From Desulfurococcaceae archaeon MEX13E-LK6-19 (GTDB lineage: Archaea; Thermoproteota; Thermoprotei_A; Sulfolobales; Desulfurococcaceae): a stretch of 64,000 nt of DNA. Both the position numbers and the translations under genes were made by a program. Below are positions 34,966 through 43,997 of this stretch, in pieces. The stretch is from assembly GCA_029637525.1 (NCBI GenBank), contig CP072660.1, positions 682,001 through 746,000 on the forward strand, in the 5' to 3' direction. Within the stretch, counting starts at the first letter, position 1. Each line of letters begins with the position of its first letter. The notes under the pieces were generated by a model. The model was not told where the DNA came from. It did not search any database and was given only the letters and a program-made list of their open reading frames with translations.

Positions 34966-36249
34966 TTGTCTAGAGCACTTTGGTGGAGGGTTGAGAGTCT
35001 ATTGCCTTGGGAGCCAAAACAGCCTGAAGTAAATATTGGTGTTGTCGGGCACGTGGATCATGGTAAGACCACGCTTGTACAAGCACTTACTGGTATATGG
35101 ACTGCTAGGCATAGCGAGGAGCTCAAGAGAGGTATGACCATCAAGCTTGGCTACGCTGATGGAAGTATTGCCTATTGTGAGAACATGGAGCCCCCGGAGG
35201 CGTATACTACCGAGCAAGTATGCCCTGATGGCTCAGAGTCTAAGTTGTTGAGGAGGGTAAGCTATGTTGATGCTCCTGGCCATGAAGCATTGATGGCAAC
35301 GATGTTGTCTGGAGCAGCGCTAATGGATGGAGCAATACTTGTTATAGCAGCTAACGAGCCTTGTCCACAGCCTCAGACACGCGAGCATTTCGCGGCACTC
35401 GATATTATTGGCGTTAGGAATCTCATTGTTGTACAGAACAAGATCGATGTAGTACCCAGGGAGAAAGCTATCGAGAACTACAAACAGATAAAGAAGTTCC
35501 TGGAAGGCACGTGGGCTGAAGACGCCCCCATAATACCTGTTAGTGCTCTCCACAAAGCCAACATCGATATACTCTTACAGGCAATCCAGGAGATCATACC
35601 TACTCCCGAGAGAGAACTAAGCAAGCCCCCGCTCATGTATGTTGCTAGGAGCTTTGATGTAAACAAGCCTGGTACTCCTCCAGAGAAACTACAAGGCGGC
35701 GTAATAGGTGGCTCGCTTATACAGGGAGTACTACGTGTCGGCGATGAAATAGAGATTAGACCTGGTATAAGAGTACCTGTTGGGCCAGGGAGATACAAGT
35801 ATGAACCTGTTGTAACAGAAGTCACGAGCCTGAGATTCGGTAACCTTGAGGTAGAAGAAGCTAGACCTGGTGGGCTACTAGCTATAGGCACGAAACTAGA
35901 TCCATCACTTACCAAGGCTGATTCTCTTGTAGGAAACATTGTTGGTAAACCAGGTCAACTACCACCATCGATCAGATATGCTAGGATAAGGTATCAGATG
36001 CTGGAAAGAGTGGTTGGTACCAAGGAGCTCGTTAAGCTAGAAGCCATAAGACCCAGAGAACCCATTGTCATAACAGTTGGTACAGCCATTAGGCTAGGTA
36101 TAGTAACCAAGGCATCGAAAGATGTTATCGAAGTACAGCTCAGAGACCCCGTGGTCGCATGGGAGGGATCTAGAGTAGCTATTAGCAGACGTGTACTCGG
36201 TAGATGGAGGCTAGCAGGCTGGGGTATTGTTGAGGAAGTTGCGGAGTAA
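34966..36249 (+). CDS. eif2g: Translation initiation factor aIF2 gamma
   Basis: 427-residue GTPase that carries Met-tRNAi to the small subunit. G1 is [12 protein letters not shown]3 DAPGHEAL, G4 NKID, with SALHKANIDILLQAI and the C-terminal barrels. The zinc-knuckle region keeps only one Cys of each CxxC pair (YCENM ... VCPDG). The start is uncertain between TTG 34966 (TATA spacing fits a leaderless mRNA) and TTG 35002 (MPWEPKQPEVNIG, like most homologues). Confidence 0.96.
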   Translation: MSRALWWRVESLLPWEPKQPEVNIGVVGHVDHGKTTLVQALTGIWTARHSEELKRGMTIKLGYADGSIAYCENMEPPEAYTTEQVCPDGSESKLLRRVSYVDAPGHEALMATMLSGAALMDGAILVIAANEPCPQPQTREHFAALDIIGVRNLIVVQNKIDVVPREKAIENYKQIKKFLEGTWAEDAPIIPVSALHKANIDILLQAIQEIIPTPERELSKPPLMYVARSFDVNKPGTPPEKLQGGVIGGSLIQGVLRVGDEIEIRPGIRVPVGPGRYKYEPVVTEVTSLRFGNLEVEEARPGGLLAIGTKLDPSLTKADSLVGNIVGKPGQLPPSIRYARIRYQMLERVVGTKELVKLEAIRPREPIVITVGTAIRLGIVTKASKDVIEVQLRDPVVAWEGSRVAISRRVLGRWRLAGWGIVEEVAE

Positions 36250-36285
36250 ATACAGTAGGACATATTTTACCTAGGAGAAACCAAG

Positions 36286-36690
36286 TTGAAGAAGCCACGT
36301 ATCCTCCTAGACACGAATATGCTTATGCTTTTTGGCCGTGGAGTCAATGTTTTTGAGCAAATAGAGGAGCTTCTTCTAGCTAAGCCAGAGTACTATGTTA
36401 TCAAGCCTGTTGTCGAAGAGCTCGAGAAGATACTTAGGAAAGGCGGTGTTAAAGAAAAGAAAGCAGCACGTCTAGCCCTCGAGGCTGTTAAGAAGTATTG
36501 CCGTGTAATAGATATTGAGCGTCCACCAGGGGTCAAAGTAGACGACTTGATAGTACGTGTTGCAGTAGAAAACAAGTTTATTGTAGCCACTAATGATAGG
36601 GAGTTGCGGCGGAAGCTCCGCGAAAAAGGTGTGCCAGAAATCTATTTCAGAGAAGAGAAGCGATTACTTGAATCCCAAGGTGTTTTCTAG
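36286..36690 (+). CDS. PIN-domain endonuclease-like protein (Fcf1/VapC-like)
   Basis: 134-residue PIN domain with the expected acidic residues in LLDTNMLM, VVEELEKI, KVDDLIVRVA and ATNDRELRRKL. It lies after aIF2-gamma and before RpoE/Spt4, the standard archaeal location of the Fcf1/Utp24-like PIN protein. That favours an rRNA-processing role over a toxin; no antitoxin gene is adjacent. The TTG start has GGAG 8 bases upstream. Confidence 0.85.
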   Translation: MKKPRILLDTNMLMLFGRGVNVFEQIEELLLAKPEYYVIKPVVEELEKILRKGGVKEKKAARLALEAVKKYCRVIDIERPPGVKVDDLIVRVAVENKFIVATNDRELRRKLREKGVPEIYFREEKRLLESQGVF

Positions 36691-36797
36691 GAACAGGTTT
36701 TTCTAGGATTTTTATAGGAAAACTCTTTAAGTAGTCTAGTAAACAGTTTTAACAACGCTTACAAGTATGTGGTTAGACAGGGTTAGGTGATGGTTTA

Positions 36798-37361
36798 TTG
36801 TATAGGATCTATAAAATAAGAGACGTTGTAAGGATTCCACCAGAGGACTTCGGTAAACCATTAAATGAAGCGGCATGGAAAGCGTTGAGACAGATATATG
36901 AAGGCAGAGTGACTCGTGACCTCGGTGTAATAGTCGCTGTTCTTGACGTCAAAGTAAACCCCGAGGGCAAGATAATTTATGGCGATGGAGCAACATATCA
37001 TGATGCTGAATTCACTGTACTCGCGTTCAACCCGTTTATAAAAGAAGTTGTTGAAGGAACTATTGTGACGGTTACATCCTATGGTCTATTCGTAGACCTC
37101 GGTGCCACCGATGGTTTTATCCACAAATCCCAGATAAGCGATGAAGACATAGAGTATGATCCTACACGTCAGGCTCTGGTTCTACGTGATACGAGGAGAA
37201 TCATTGAGAAAGGAGATAGTGTTAGAGCGAGAGTATATAATGTAGCACTCATGCCGGGCAAGGGGCTAAGAGTTAGCTTGACTGTAAGGCAGGCATATCT
37301 AGGTAAATTAGAGTGGATCAAGAAGATGAAAGAACAACAAGCAAGCAAAGAAAAGGAGTGA
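36798..37361 (+). CDS. rpoE: RNA polymerase subunit E (Rpb7-like)
   Basis: 187-residue stalk subunit. The N-terminal RNP-like domain begins YRIYKIRDVVRIPPEDFG, and the S1 domain follows with GTIVTVTSYGLFVDLGATDGFIH (shown by its ends). The TTG start has a perfect GGTGAT 6 bases upstream. Followed 11 bases later by Spt4, the usual pairing. Confidence 0.97.
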   Translation: MYRIYKIRDVVRIPPEDFGKPLNEAAWKALRQIYEGRVTRDLGVIVAVLDVKVNPEGKIIYGDGATYHDAEFTVLAFNPFIKEVVEGTIVTVTSYGLFVDLGATDGFIHKSQISDEDIEYDPTRQALVLRDTRRIIEKGDSVRARVYNVALMPGKGLRVSLTVRQAYLGKLEWIKKMKEQQASKEKE

Positions 37362-37372
37362 GGTGCTAATCG

Positions 37373-37585
37373 ATGCCAATAAGAGTCAAGAGGAAACCGC
37401 TGAAGGCTTGCAGGAAATGTAGAGCCCTTGTGGAGAGAGAAGCCGAGGTATGCCCGTTGTGTGGTTCAAGAGATTTTACTGAAGACTGGGAGGGTATGGT
37501 TGTAATTATTGATCCGGAGAAATCCGATGTAGCTAGGCTCCTTGAGATCAAGAAGCCCGGTAGATATGCTATCAAAGTAAGGTGA
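37373..37585 (+). CDS. spt4: Transcription elongation factor Spt4
   Basis: 70-residue zinc-binding partner of Spt5. CRKCRALVE and CPLCGS supply four Cys ligands, and WEGMVVIIDPEKSDVA is the conserved core. The ATG has GAGGTG 8 bases upstream. Spt5 is not in the window. Confidence 0.96.
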   Translation: MPIRVKRKPLKACRKCRALVEREAEVCPLCGSRDFTEDWEGMVVIIDPEKSDVARLLEIKKPGRYAIKVR

Positions 37586-37589
37586 TTAA

Positions 37590-38108
37590 TTGTCTCAAAT
37601 ACGTATACCAGTACTGCTCATGCCTCATTTCCTCCGTGACGTGCTTTCTATCCCCCAGGGGAGCCTTATTGTCACTGAGAAGAACAAATATGTTCGTGGA
37701 GTCAAAGTGGATATTGCTATAGGAGATGTTGTCGCGAAAACACTTGTTTCTCGGGCAAGAATTATTGACTACAAGACTAGGCGAAAAATAAGAGTACAAC
37801 AAGAAAACAAAGCCGGTAAGCGGGTACTCTATATAGTTAATCCTGCTGGCACGTTGTCGCTGAATACACTGACGATTATCTCTAATACTGTTTTTGATGA
37901 AATCATTGTTGATGGAGAAGAGGATCTTGTTCCGTTGGCTGCTATTAGAAACAATAACTATAACTCCATAGCTTATGGACAGCCTGGTGTCGGTGTTGTT
38001 GTTATTGAGAAAAACATGTACACAGTATTTAGGGCTAGAGAAATACTTAAAACATTTAAACCAGTAATGTATGCCTATACTTCAAGGGAAAGGAGGGTGG
38101 AGTATTAG
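37590..38108 (+). CDS. GTP-dependent dephospho-CoA kinase (DUF359)
   Basis: 172-residue archaeal enzyme completing CoA synthesis by phosphorylating dephospho-CoA with GTP. DUF359 motifs are GDVVAKTLV, VNPAGTLS and the acidic VDGEEDLVPLAAI, with YGQPGVGVVVI. The location after Spt4 and before S24e is conserved in archaea. Confidence 0.88.
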   Translation: MSQIRIPVLLMPHFLRDVLSIPQGSLIVTEKNKYVRGVKVDIAIGDVVAKTLVSRARIIDYKTRRKIRVQQENKAGKRVLYIVNPAGTLSLNTLTIISNTVFDEIIVDGEEDLVPLAAIRNNNYNSIAYGQPGVGVVVIEKNMYTVFRAREILKTFKPVMYAYTSRERRVEY

Positions 38109-38123
38109 CCCCAGGTGTTAGCA

Positions 38124-38459
38124 ATGCCGGGGGCTGGTAAGACAATAAAAATTGGTGAAGACTATATGGGCGAAGTAGTAGAAGAGAGGTATAATCCTCT
38201 AATAAAGAGGCTAGAGATAATCATAAGGTTAAGCCACATAGGTAAAGGCACTCCATCACGTGGCATAGTCAGGAAAGCTATCGCTGAAGCATACAAAGCA
38301 GAGATCGAGAGAGTTTATGTCAGGAAGATAGAGTCTGAGTATGGATGGGGTGTCACTAAAGTAGAAGCACACATCTACGATAGTCCCGAGAGAGCCAAAA
38401 TGTTTGAGCCAGAATACATTATTAAAAGAAATGAGTATGCTGTACAAGGACTAGGGTGA
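38124..38459 (+). CDS. rps24e: Ribosomal protein eS24
   Basis: 111 residues. [42 protein letters not shown] and [18 protein letters not shown] are diagnostic. The ATG at 38124 is preferred over the GTG at 38115 because GGTG lies 6 bases upstream. Confidence 0.96.
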   Translation: MPGAGKTIKIGEDYMGEVVEERYNPLIKRLEIIIRLSHIGKGTPSRGIVRKAIAEAYKAEIERVYVRKIESEYGWGVTKVEAHIYDSPERAKMFEPEYIIKRNEYAVQGLG

Positions 38460-38464
38460 AGACT

Positions 38465-38626
38465 ATGGCTCACGTACATAAACTCTATGAATACGATTAC
38501 GAGAAAGGAACAATAAAACTCAAGAACAAGAAATGCCCTAGATGCGGCAGCATTATGGCGTACCATAAAGTCCCTGCGCCACGTTGGCACTGCGGTAAAT
38601 GCGGGTACACGGAGTTCATCCGTTAG
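38465..38626 (+). CDS. rps27ae: Ribosomal protein eS31 (S27ae)
   Basis: A 53-residue zinc-ribbon 30S protein that is easily missed for its size. It begins [15 protein letters not shown]; the zinc ligands are CPRCG and CGKCG, and the end is YTEFIR. GGGTGA lies 5-6 bases before the ATG, and it starts 5 bases after the S24e stop, its usual partner. As in other archaea there is no ubiquitin domain. Confidence 0.95.
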   Translation: MAHVHKLYEYDYEKGTIKLKNKKCPRCGSIMAYHKVPAPRWHCGKCGYTEFIR

Positions 38627-38648
38627 CTCTTTGTTTAAGGAGACAGTA

Positions 38649-39677
38649 ATGAGAACCCTTGTTTTGGGTATAGAATCCACTTCTCATACTTTTGGTGTAG
38701 GTATAGCTGGGCTTATCGACGGAAAACCCGTTATTCTAGCTAATGAGAAAGCCAGGTATGTCCCAGAGAAAGGAGGTATTCATCCACGCGAAGCAAGTAT
38801 TCACCATGCACGTGAAGCAGCCAATGTTTTATCGCGTGCACTACAGAAAGCCAACGTGCGAATAAAGGATATCGACGCTATTGCAGTTGCGCTCGGCCCC
38901 GGTCTCGGCCCTTGTTTACGTGTTGGCGCCTCTCTGGCTAGATTCCTTGCAACATATTATTCTAAACCACTTGTACCCGTAAACCATGCTGTAGCACATG
39001 TAGAAATAGGTAAGCTACTGAATAATCTAAAGGACCCCGTTATAGTCTATGTTTCTGGAGGAAACACTCTCATAGCCATACAGAAGAAGAGAAAATACAG
39101 AGTCATAGGGGAAACACTCGACATTCCGCTGGGTAATCTGTTTGACACGTTTACCAGAGAAGTAGGATTAGCCCCACCATACGTTATTGAGGGTAGGCAT
39201 CAGATTGATATTTGTGCTGAATGGGGCAGCGAGTTTATAGATCTACCATACACTATTAAAGGAAATGATCTATCATTCTCAGGCTTGTTGACAGCTGCTT
39301 TAAGGCTAGCGAACAAGTATAAGAATGACAAGAGGATGCTTGGAAACATTTGTTTATCGCTAAGAGAAACAGCCTACAATATACTTGTTGAAGCAGCCGA
39401 GAGAGTTGTCGCGCTTACTGGAAAGAAAGAAGTCTTGTTGACGGGAGGTGTTGCAGCAAGCACCCTATTGAATGAGAAACTGGAGCGTATGGCCGAGTAT
39501 CATGGAGCTAAATTCTATACTGTACCACTTGATTACGCTGGAGACAATGGTGCAATGATCGCGTGGACAGGTGTTCTAGCGTATGTACATGGTATCACTA
39601 TTGAGCCCAGGAAAGCCTTCGTGAGACAGAGATGGAGAATTGATGAGGTGGAGCTTCCATGGCTTCCGGAGGATTAA
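38649..39677 (+). CDS. kae1: KEOPS subunit Kae1 (t6A synthesis, TsaD family)
   Basis: 342-residue ASKHA protein that transfers threonylcarbamoyl to tRNA A37. GIESTSHTFGVGI, HPREASIHHAREA (first metal His residues), NHAVAHVEIG, YVSGGNTLI and LTGGVAASTLLNEKL are diagnostic. The ATG at 38649 (MRTLVLG) has GGAG 7 bases upstream; 38631 is a less likely start. Overlaps Bud32 by 19 bases; in some archaea the two are fused. Confidence 0.97.
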   Translation: MRTLVLGIESTSHTFGVGIAGLIDGKPVILANEKARYVPEKGGIHPREASIHHAREAANVLSRALQKANVRIKDIDAIAVALGPGLGPCLRVGASLARFLATYYSKPLVPVNHAVAHVEIGKLLNNLKDPVIVYVSGGNTLIAIQKKRKYRVIGETLDIPLGNLFDTFTREVGLAPPYVIEGRHQIDICAEWGSEFIDLPYTIKGNDLSFSGLLTAALRLANKYKNDKRMLGNICLSLRETAYNILVEAAERVVALTGKKEVLLTGGVAASTLLNEKLERMAEYHGAKFYTVPLDYAGDNGAMIAWTGVLAYVHGITIEPRKAFVRQRWRIDEVELPWLPED

Positions 39678-40339
39678 CGGAGATCGCGAGAGGAGCTGAG
39701 GCAGTACTATACAAGACTAAATGGCTTGGCTTCGACGCTATAGTCAAGATAAGACTCCCCAAACCATACAGGCACCCAAAATACGATGAACTATTCAGGT
39801 ATAGGAGAACATTAATTGAGGCACGCGTCATAGCTTCTCTTAAACAATTAGGACTCAATGTTCCTTCACTATTCTACGTCGACCCCGACAAGAGTATTTT
39901 AGTCATAGAATACATTGGTGGTACAAGGCTAAGCAATATAATCAATAGTATTAGCGAAGATGCTTTGAAGAAAATAGCCTATAAACTTGGTCAACAAGTC
40001 TGTGTAATGCATAAAAACAATATATACCATGGAGACTTGACTATAGCTAACACTGTTGTCAATAATGATGAAGTCTTCATAATAGACTTTGGTTTGGCTG
40101 GGTACAGTACTGATGTAGAAGAGTACGCTATAGACATTCATTTGCTCAGTAGAGGATTATCAGCTCTATCACCCGATAGACACGACTTGTTCATGGAGGA
40201 GTTTAAGAAAGGCTATATGGAGCAATGCGGTGCAGAATTTACCGAGAATGTTTTCCAGAGAATGCGCGAGATCAGGTTAAGAGGAAGATACGTTGAAGAG
40301 AGGCTTAGGAGGAAGATAGCTCTTGACAAATACATGTAG
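39659..40339 (+). CDS. bud32: KEOPS subunit Bud32 (kinase/ATPase)
   Basis: 226-residue minimal RIO-like kinase. The Lys in AIVKIRLPKPYRHPKYD, the catalytic HGDLTIANTVV and metal-binding IIDFGLAGYS are present. It lies head-to-tail with Kae1 and overlaps the ITPase gene by 17 bases. Confidence 0.96.
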   Translation: MASGGLTEIARGAEAVLYKTKWLGFDAIVKIRLPKPYRHPKYDELFRYRRTLIEARVIASLKQLGLNVPSLFYVDPDKSILVIEYIGGTRLSNIINSISEDALKKIAYKLGQQVCVMHKNNIYHGDLTIANTVVNNDEVFIIDFGLAGYSTDVEEYAIDIHLLSRGLSALSPDRHDLFMEEFKKGYMEQCGAEFTENVFQRMREIRLRGRYVEERLRRKIALDKYM

Positions 40340-40901
40340 GGCAAAAATATTCTTTGTGACGAGTAATAAACACAAATTCAATGAAGTGGCTGTTATCGCT
40401 GAGAAACTCGGTATATGTCTGGAAATGCTTCCAGGGAAGAAAATAGAGATTCAAAGCAGTAGCTTAATGGATATAGCATTCTATTCTGCTCTCGAAAACT
40501 ACAAGGAGTTTAGGAAACCTATTCTCGTCGAAGACGCTGGATTGTTTATAGAAGCACTCAACGGGTTCCCAGGTCCATACAGTAGTTACGTATACAAGAC
40601 TATTGGTGTGAAAGGTATACTCAAGCTAATGGAGGGTATAGAAAACAGGAGAGCCTACTTCTCATCAGCGGTAGTCTTAATCCACGAGCCTTATCTGATA
40701 AAATGCGAGGAAAGAGTCTATGGCTATATATCAAATGAGCCTAGAGGCACTGGAGGCTTTGGTTTCGATCCAATATTTGTTCCCGAAGGCGATACAAGAA
40801 CCTTCGCTGAAATGAGTATCGACGAGAAAAACAAGTATAGCCATAGAGCCAAAGCTGTTTCAAAAGCATTCAATAAACTAATCAGCTTGCTTAAAACTTA
40901 A
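40323..40901 (+). CDS. XTP/dITP pyrophosphatase (HAM1/RdgB)
   Basis: 192-residue house-cleaning nucleotidase. FVTSNKHKFNEV, PILVEDAGLFIEALNGFPGPYS, GTGGFGFDPIF and MSIDEKNKYSHRAKA are the family motifs. The TTG start lies inside the Bud32 gene. The neighbour KEOPS genes are the usual archaeal context. Confidence 0.96.
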   Translation: MTNTCRAKIFFVTSNKHKFNEVAVIAEKLGICLEMLPGKKIEIQSSSLMDIAFYSALENYKEFRKPILVEDAGLFIEALNGFPGPYSSYVYKTIGVKGILKLMEGIENRRAYFSSAVVLIHEPYLIKCEERVYGYISNEPRGTGGFGFDPIFVPEGDTRTFAEMSIDEKNKYSHRAKAVSKAFNKLISLLKT

Positions 40902-40960
40902 AATACCCTGTGAGATTTGAGAAAATAGGTGCTGTAGACGGCATTACTGGGGAGGTCTAA

Positions 40961-41425
40961 ATGAATAAACGTAGAGAAAAAGGACAATCACACTCAACAA
41001 GACCAGCTAGAGCAGGACCACCTAGATGGCTTAAACTAGACATGAGCCCTGAGGACGTAGAGCTTCTAGTAGTAGAGCTAGCCAAGAAAGGGTACACTCC
41101 ATCAATGATAGGCATCATATTGAGAGACCAGTTTGGAATCCCTCTGGTCAAACAGGTAACAGGTAAAAAACTAACAAAAATCCTTGAAGAACACGGTGTG
41201 ACGCTACCCGTACCAGAAGACCTATTGTTCCTCATGAAGAAAGCCGTTAACCTCAGGAGACACCTCGAGGAACACCCCAAGGACTTGCATGCCAAGAAGG
41301 GTCTACTAGACCTTGAGTCTAAGATACATAGACTAGTCAAATACTACAAGAGAGTAGGTAAACTACCACCAGACTGGAAGTACGACCCCGAGAAAGCAAG
41401 ACTTCTCGTATCAGGTTTCATGTAA
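40961..41425 (+). CDS. rps15: Ribosomal protein uS15
   Basis: 154-residue archaeal S15 with the N-terminal [17 protein letters not shown] extension, [18 protein letters not shown] and [24 protein letters not shown] precedes the ATG. It heads the S15 - RecJ/Cdc45-like - Pcc1 - S3ae group. Confidence 0.97.
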   Translation: MNKRREKGQSHSTRPARAGPPRWLKLDMSPEDVELLVVELAKKGYTPSMIGIILRDQFGIPLVKQVTGKKLTKILEEHGVTLPVPEDLLFLMKKAVNLRRHLEEHPKDLHAKKGLLDLESKIHRLVKYYKRVGKLPPDWKYDPEKARLLVSGFM

Positions 41426-41611
41426 ACATATTTCTCTCAACACTCATGGATAGTCAATTATACTGTTTTCCTCTTAGGTAGTTTGTAGAATTAAAACAGG
41501 CACTCTCAAGTCTATTACCGCTGCTGATTACTCCTAGACTATTACTTCATTGGATATTATTTGCGGAACGATTATCTGACTTCTTATATTGCTTCTCTGT
41601 GGTAGTTATGT

Positions 41612-42829
41612 TTGGAGGCGGCCAGTGGCTTGTCACTTGATCTCAGTATTGCCAGTAAGGCTTTCGGGGACTTCATGAAGATTGTTAAAGAACATGGTTT
41701 TGTAAGGATAATACCCTTATTGACTATAGACAATATTGTTGCTACATCTATTTTAGCCAAGATGTTTATGGAGAACGATGTTGCAGTATCAATATCTCTT
41801 AAGCCTGTTGTAGATAAAGATGATCCAACTATCGTGATCGATATTCCTTTCGATAATAATGTATGTGGCGGGTACTGTTTCGAAATATTATACAACGGAG
41901 GACTCAAGGATGTTGAAGTAAAGAATGGTAACATTCTCTTGACGCCACATAGTATATCTGCTACAATAGTCAAGATTATTGAAGACTACTGGATTCTGAG
42001 TGGCAACGAGAAAGTAATATGTTTACTCGGCGGTATTAACCGTGGAAAAGACTTGTCTAGAGAGGGCTTTGTTAAACTAGAGAAAGCTATTGTTGAAGAA
42101 CTCTCTAAATCCAACAAGATATTCTATGACGTAGTTGGCTTCAGGTTATGGGGTTGGAAACGTAGGAAGCTATATGAGATACTAACATATACGATTACAC
42201 CCTTCATACCAGGGCTTACAGGTAAGAAAGAGATCGCGATAGAGTTTGTTAAGAAACTTGGTTTCGAAGACCCAGATAAAGTCCATAGTAGTGATCTTGT
42301 TGCTAAAGAGGATGTGCTGAAGAATTTTGCTACAGAACTCATCAAGACAGCTAATGAGAAGAGTAAGAAGAGGCGTAGTCCCCTAGAGTTTATCTCCAGG
42401 ATATACTTCTTGTCTAGAGGAGCAGACTTCATAGACCTCATGGAGCTTTATGGAGCTGTATTAACCGCCTTCTCTAAGGGAGGAGACTATCTTATAAACA
42501 ACTTCTTGATCGCACAAGACTCCACGCTTATTGATAGACTCCTCATCTTTTATGAGAAACACATAGATGCTATCAGTAGTGACGTAGCAAACGCTATTGA
42601 CGGATTATACGAAGACACGAACAATAGAGTTGTTGTTGAGCCCTCTATTGTCTCTCGACCCGAGGTATTTGAGATGGTTCTTAGCGAAATAGGTCTAGTT
42701 GATGATACTAAATATGTTGTAGTAAATACTGGAGGAAAATACTACACATCACTCCTTAGTCTTATAAAAACTAAGAAGAAAATAGACTATGAAAGCTTTA
42801 ATGAAGAACAACTCTTGTACATAGAGTAA
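41612..42829 (+). CDS. RecJ/Cdc45-like DHH-dead replication protein (RecJdbh type)
   Basis: 405 residues. Position between S15 and Pcc1/S3ae is where archaea keep the RecJ/GAN/Cdc45 homologue. The N-terminal fold resembles DHH proteins, but motif I reads LLTIDNIVATSILAKMF instead of the DxDG form, the motif II region reads IVIDIPF, and no DHH triad is found. It should therefore be catalytically inactive, like crenarchaeal RecJdbh, which binds GINS in the replicative helicase. The assignment rests on synteny and the degenerate motif; the C-terminal half has no motif I can name. The TTG start is not firmly supported. Confidence 0.7.
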   Translation: MEAASGLSLDLSIASKAFGDFMKIVKEHGFVRIIPLLTIDNIVATSILAKMFMENDVAVSISLKPVVDKDDPTIVIDIPFDNNVCGGYCFEILYNGGLKDVEVKNGNILLTPHSISATIVKIIEDYWILSGNEKVICLLGGINRGKDLSREGFVKLEKAIVEELSKSNKIFYDVVGFRLWGWKRRKLYEILTYTITPFIPGLTGKKEIAIEFVKKLGFEDPDKVHSSDLVAKEDVLKNFATELIKTANEKSKKRRSPLEFISRIYFLSRGADFIDLMELYGAVLTAFSKGGDYLINNFLIAQDSTLIDRLLIFYEKHIDAISSDVANAIDGLYEDTNNRVVVEPSIVSRPEVFEMVLSEIGLVDDTKYVVVNTGGKYYTSLLSLIKTKKKIDYESFNEEQLLYIE

Positions 42830-42859
42830 CGAGTAACCCATTATGTACATATTTGGGGG

Positions 42860-43132
42860 ATGAGTAAATTGTCAAGAGGAAACATTAGAGTAAAACTTGT
42901 TTTTTCTGGTGATGAGAAGACTTTGAGAAGTCTGTACGATTCTCTTCATCCAGATAATGTTACTGCCCCGGATTACATGAAAATTGAGGAACAAATTGCT
43001 GGGGGCAAGTACGTACTTGTGTTTTCTGGAGATCTCCGTGGGAGAGTTATTGATTCCATTAGGCAGAGTGTTGATGAAGTTCTTTCTCTGGCAAACATGT
43101 TTGTTAAATCGCTTAAGAGTGTAGAGAAATAG
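42860..43132 (+). CDS. KEOPS subunit Pcc1 (copy 1)
   Basis: 90-residue Pcc1/CTAG-type protein. IRVKLVFSGDEKTLRSLYDSLHPDN and the long C-terminal helix RQSVDEVLSLANMFVKSLKSV are typical. A TTG at 42869 (MSRGNIRVKL), with GGGGGATGA upstream, may be the true start. A second, shorter paralogue is at 57047; crenarchaea often have such a pair. Confidence 0.85.
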   Translation: MSKLSRGNIRVKLVFSGDEKTLRSLYDSLHPDNVTAPDYMKIEEQIAGGKYVLVFSGDLRGRVIDSIRQSVDEVLSLANMFVKSLKSVEK

Positions 43133-43228
43133 TTTTTCTTCAATAACATTAATAAGAGAGCCTGGAGATTAGTACTAAAAGCGTTAAATACCTCTGGTGT
43201 CTAAGACACCTAGACAAGGTGTTAGATA

Positions 43229-43867
43229 GTGTCTGCACGGAGAAGAGTAGTAGTCAAGGACAAATGGAAACTGAAGAAGTGGTACCAGGTAATAGCACCT
43301 AAGGTGTTCGGAGAAGTAGTATTGGGTACAACACCTGCTGATGACCCGCTTAAGCTTATCGGTAGAGTTATGGAGGTCACTTTATACGATATAACTGGTG
43401 ACCTAACACAAGTACACATTCACTTGTTCTTCCAAATAATTGATGTCCAAGGAGACAAGGCTATAACAAGATTCAAGGGACATGAGCTCTCTAGAGACTA
43501 TATGAAGAGCCTTATAAGGAGGAAGAGCAGTAAGATCCAAGGTATATTTGATGTAGAGACTAAGGACGGCTACAAGCTCAGGATAACAGCTGTAACACTC
43601 ACGAGCTATAGGTGTAAGACAAGCCAGAAGAAAGCCATTAGAAAGATTATGAGAGACATAATTGTCAATGAGTCAAAGCAGATGACATTAGATGAACTAA
43701 TACAAGCCATGATCTTCGGTAGATTTGCACAAGAAATAGCTGAGGCAGCTAGAAAGATCTATCCAATAAGAAAAGTAGAAATCTACAAGTCTAAGTTACT
43801 CGCGATACCAACACCTGAAGGACCTAAGCCTGCAACAGTAGTCTCGCCACTAATGTACAAGAAGTAA
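43229..43867 (+). CDS. rps3ae: Ribosomal protein eS1 (S3ae)
   Basis: 212-residue 30S protein. VKDKWKLKKWYQVIAPKVFGE, RFKGHELSRDYMKSLIRRKSSKI and LTSYRCKTSQKKAIRKIM are diagnostic (ends shown). The GTG start has AGGTG 7 bases upstream. Confidence 0.97.
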   Translation: MSARRRVVVKDKWKLKKWYQVIAPKVFGEVVLGTTPADDPLKLIGRVMEVTLYDITGDLTQVHIHLFFQIIDVQGDKAITRFKGHELSRDYMKSLIRRKSSKIQGIFDVETKDGYKLRITAVTLTSYRCKTSQKKAIRKIMRDIIVNESKQMTLDELIQAMIFGRFAQEIAEAARKIYPIRKVEIYKSKLLAIPTPEGPKPATVVSPLMYKK

Positions 43868-43997
43868 TTTTTGAAAAACATAGGGTCTCTTTAACAAAAT
43901 ACATTCACTGGTTCCGAGAATTCTATTTTATTATTTCTACCCCAGAATATTACCATTGGCTACTCTAGTTATCTGTGTACTAGAGTGGGTGTATGTA

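Noticed and set aside
36286-36690. VapC toxin of a toxin-antitoxin pair
   Set aside because: No antitoxin gene is adjacent and the position after aIF2-gamma and before RpoE is the conserved site of the Fcf1-like PIN protein.
41426-41611. An RNA gene in the 186-base gap after S15
   Set aside because: There is no GC-rich island, paired box C/D motifs or tRNA features; nothing supportable is seen beyond a likely promoter.
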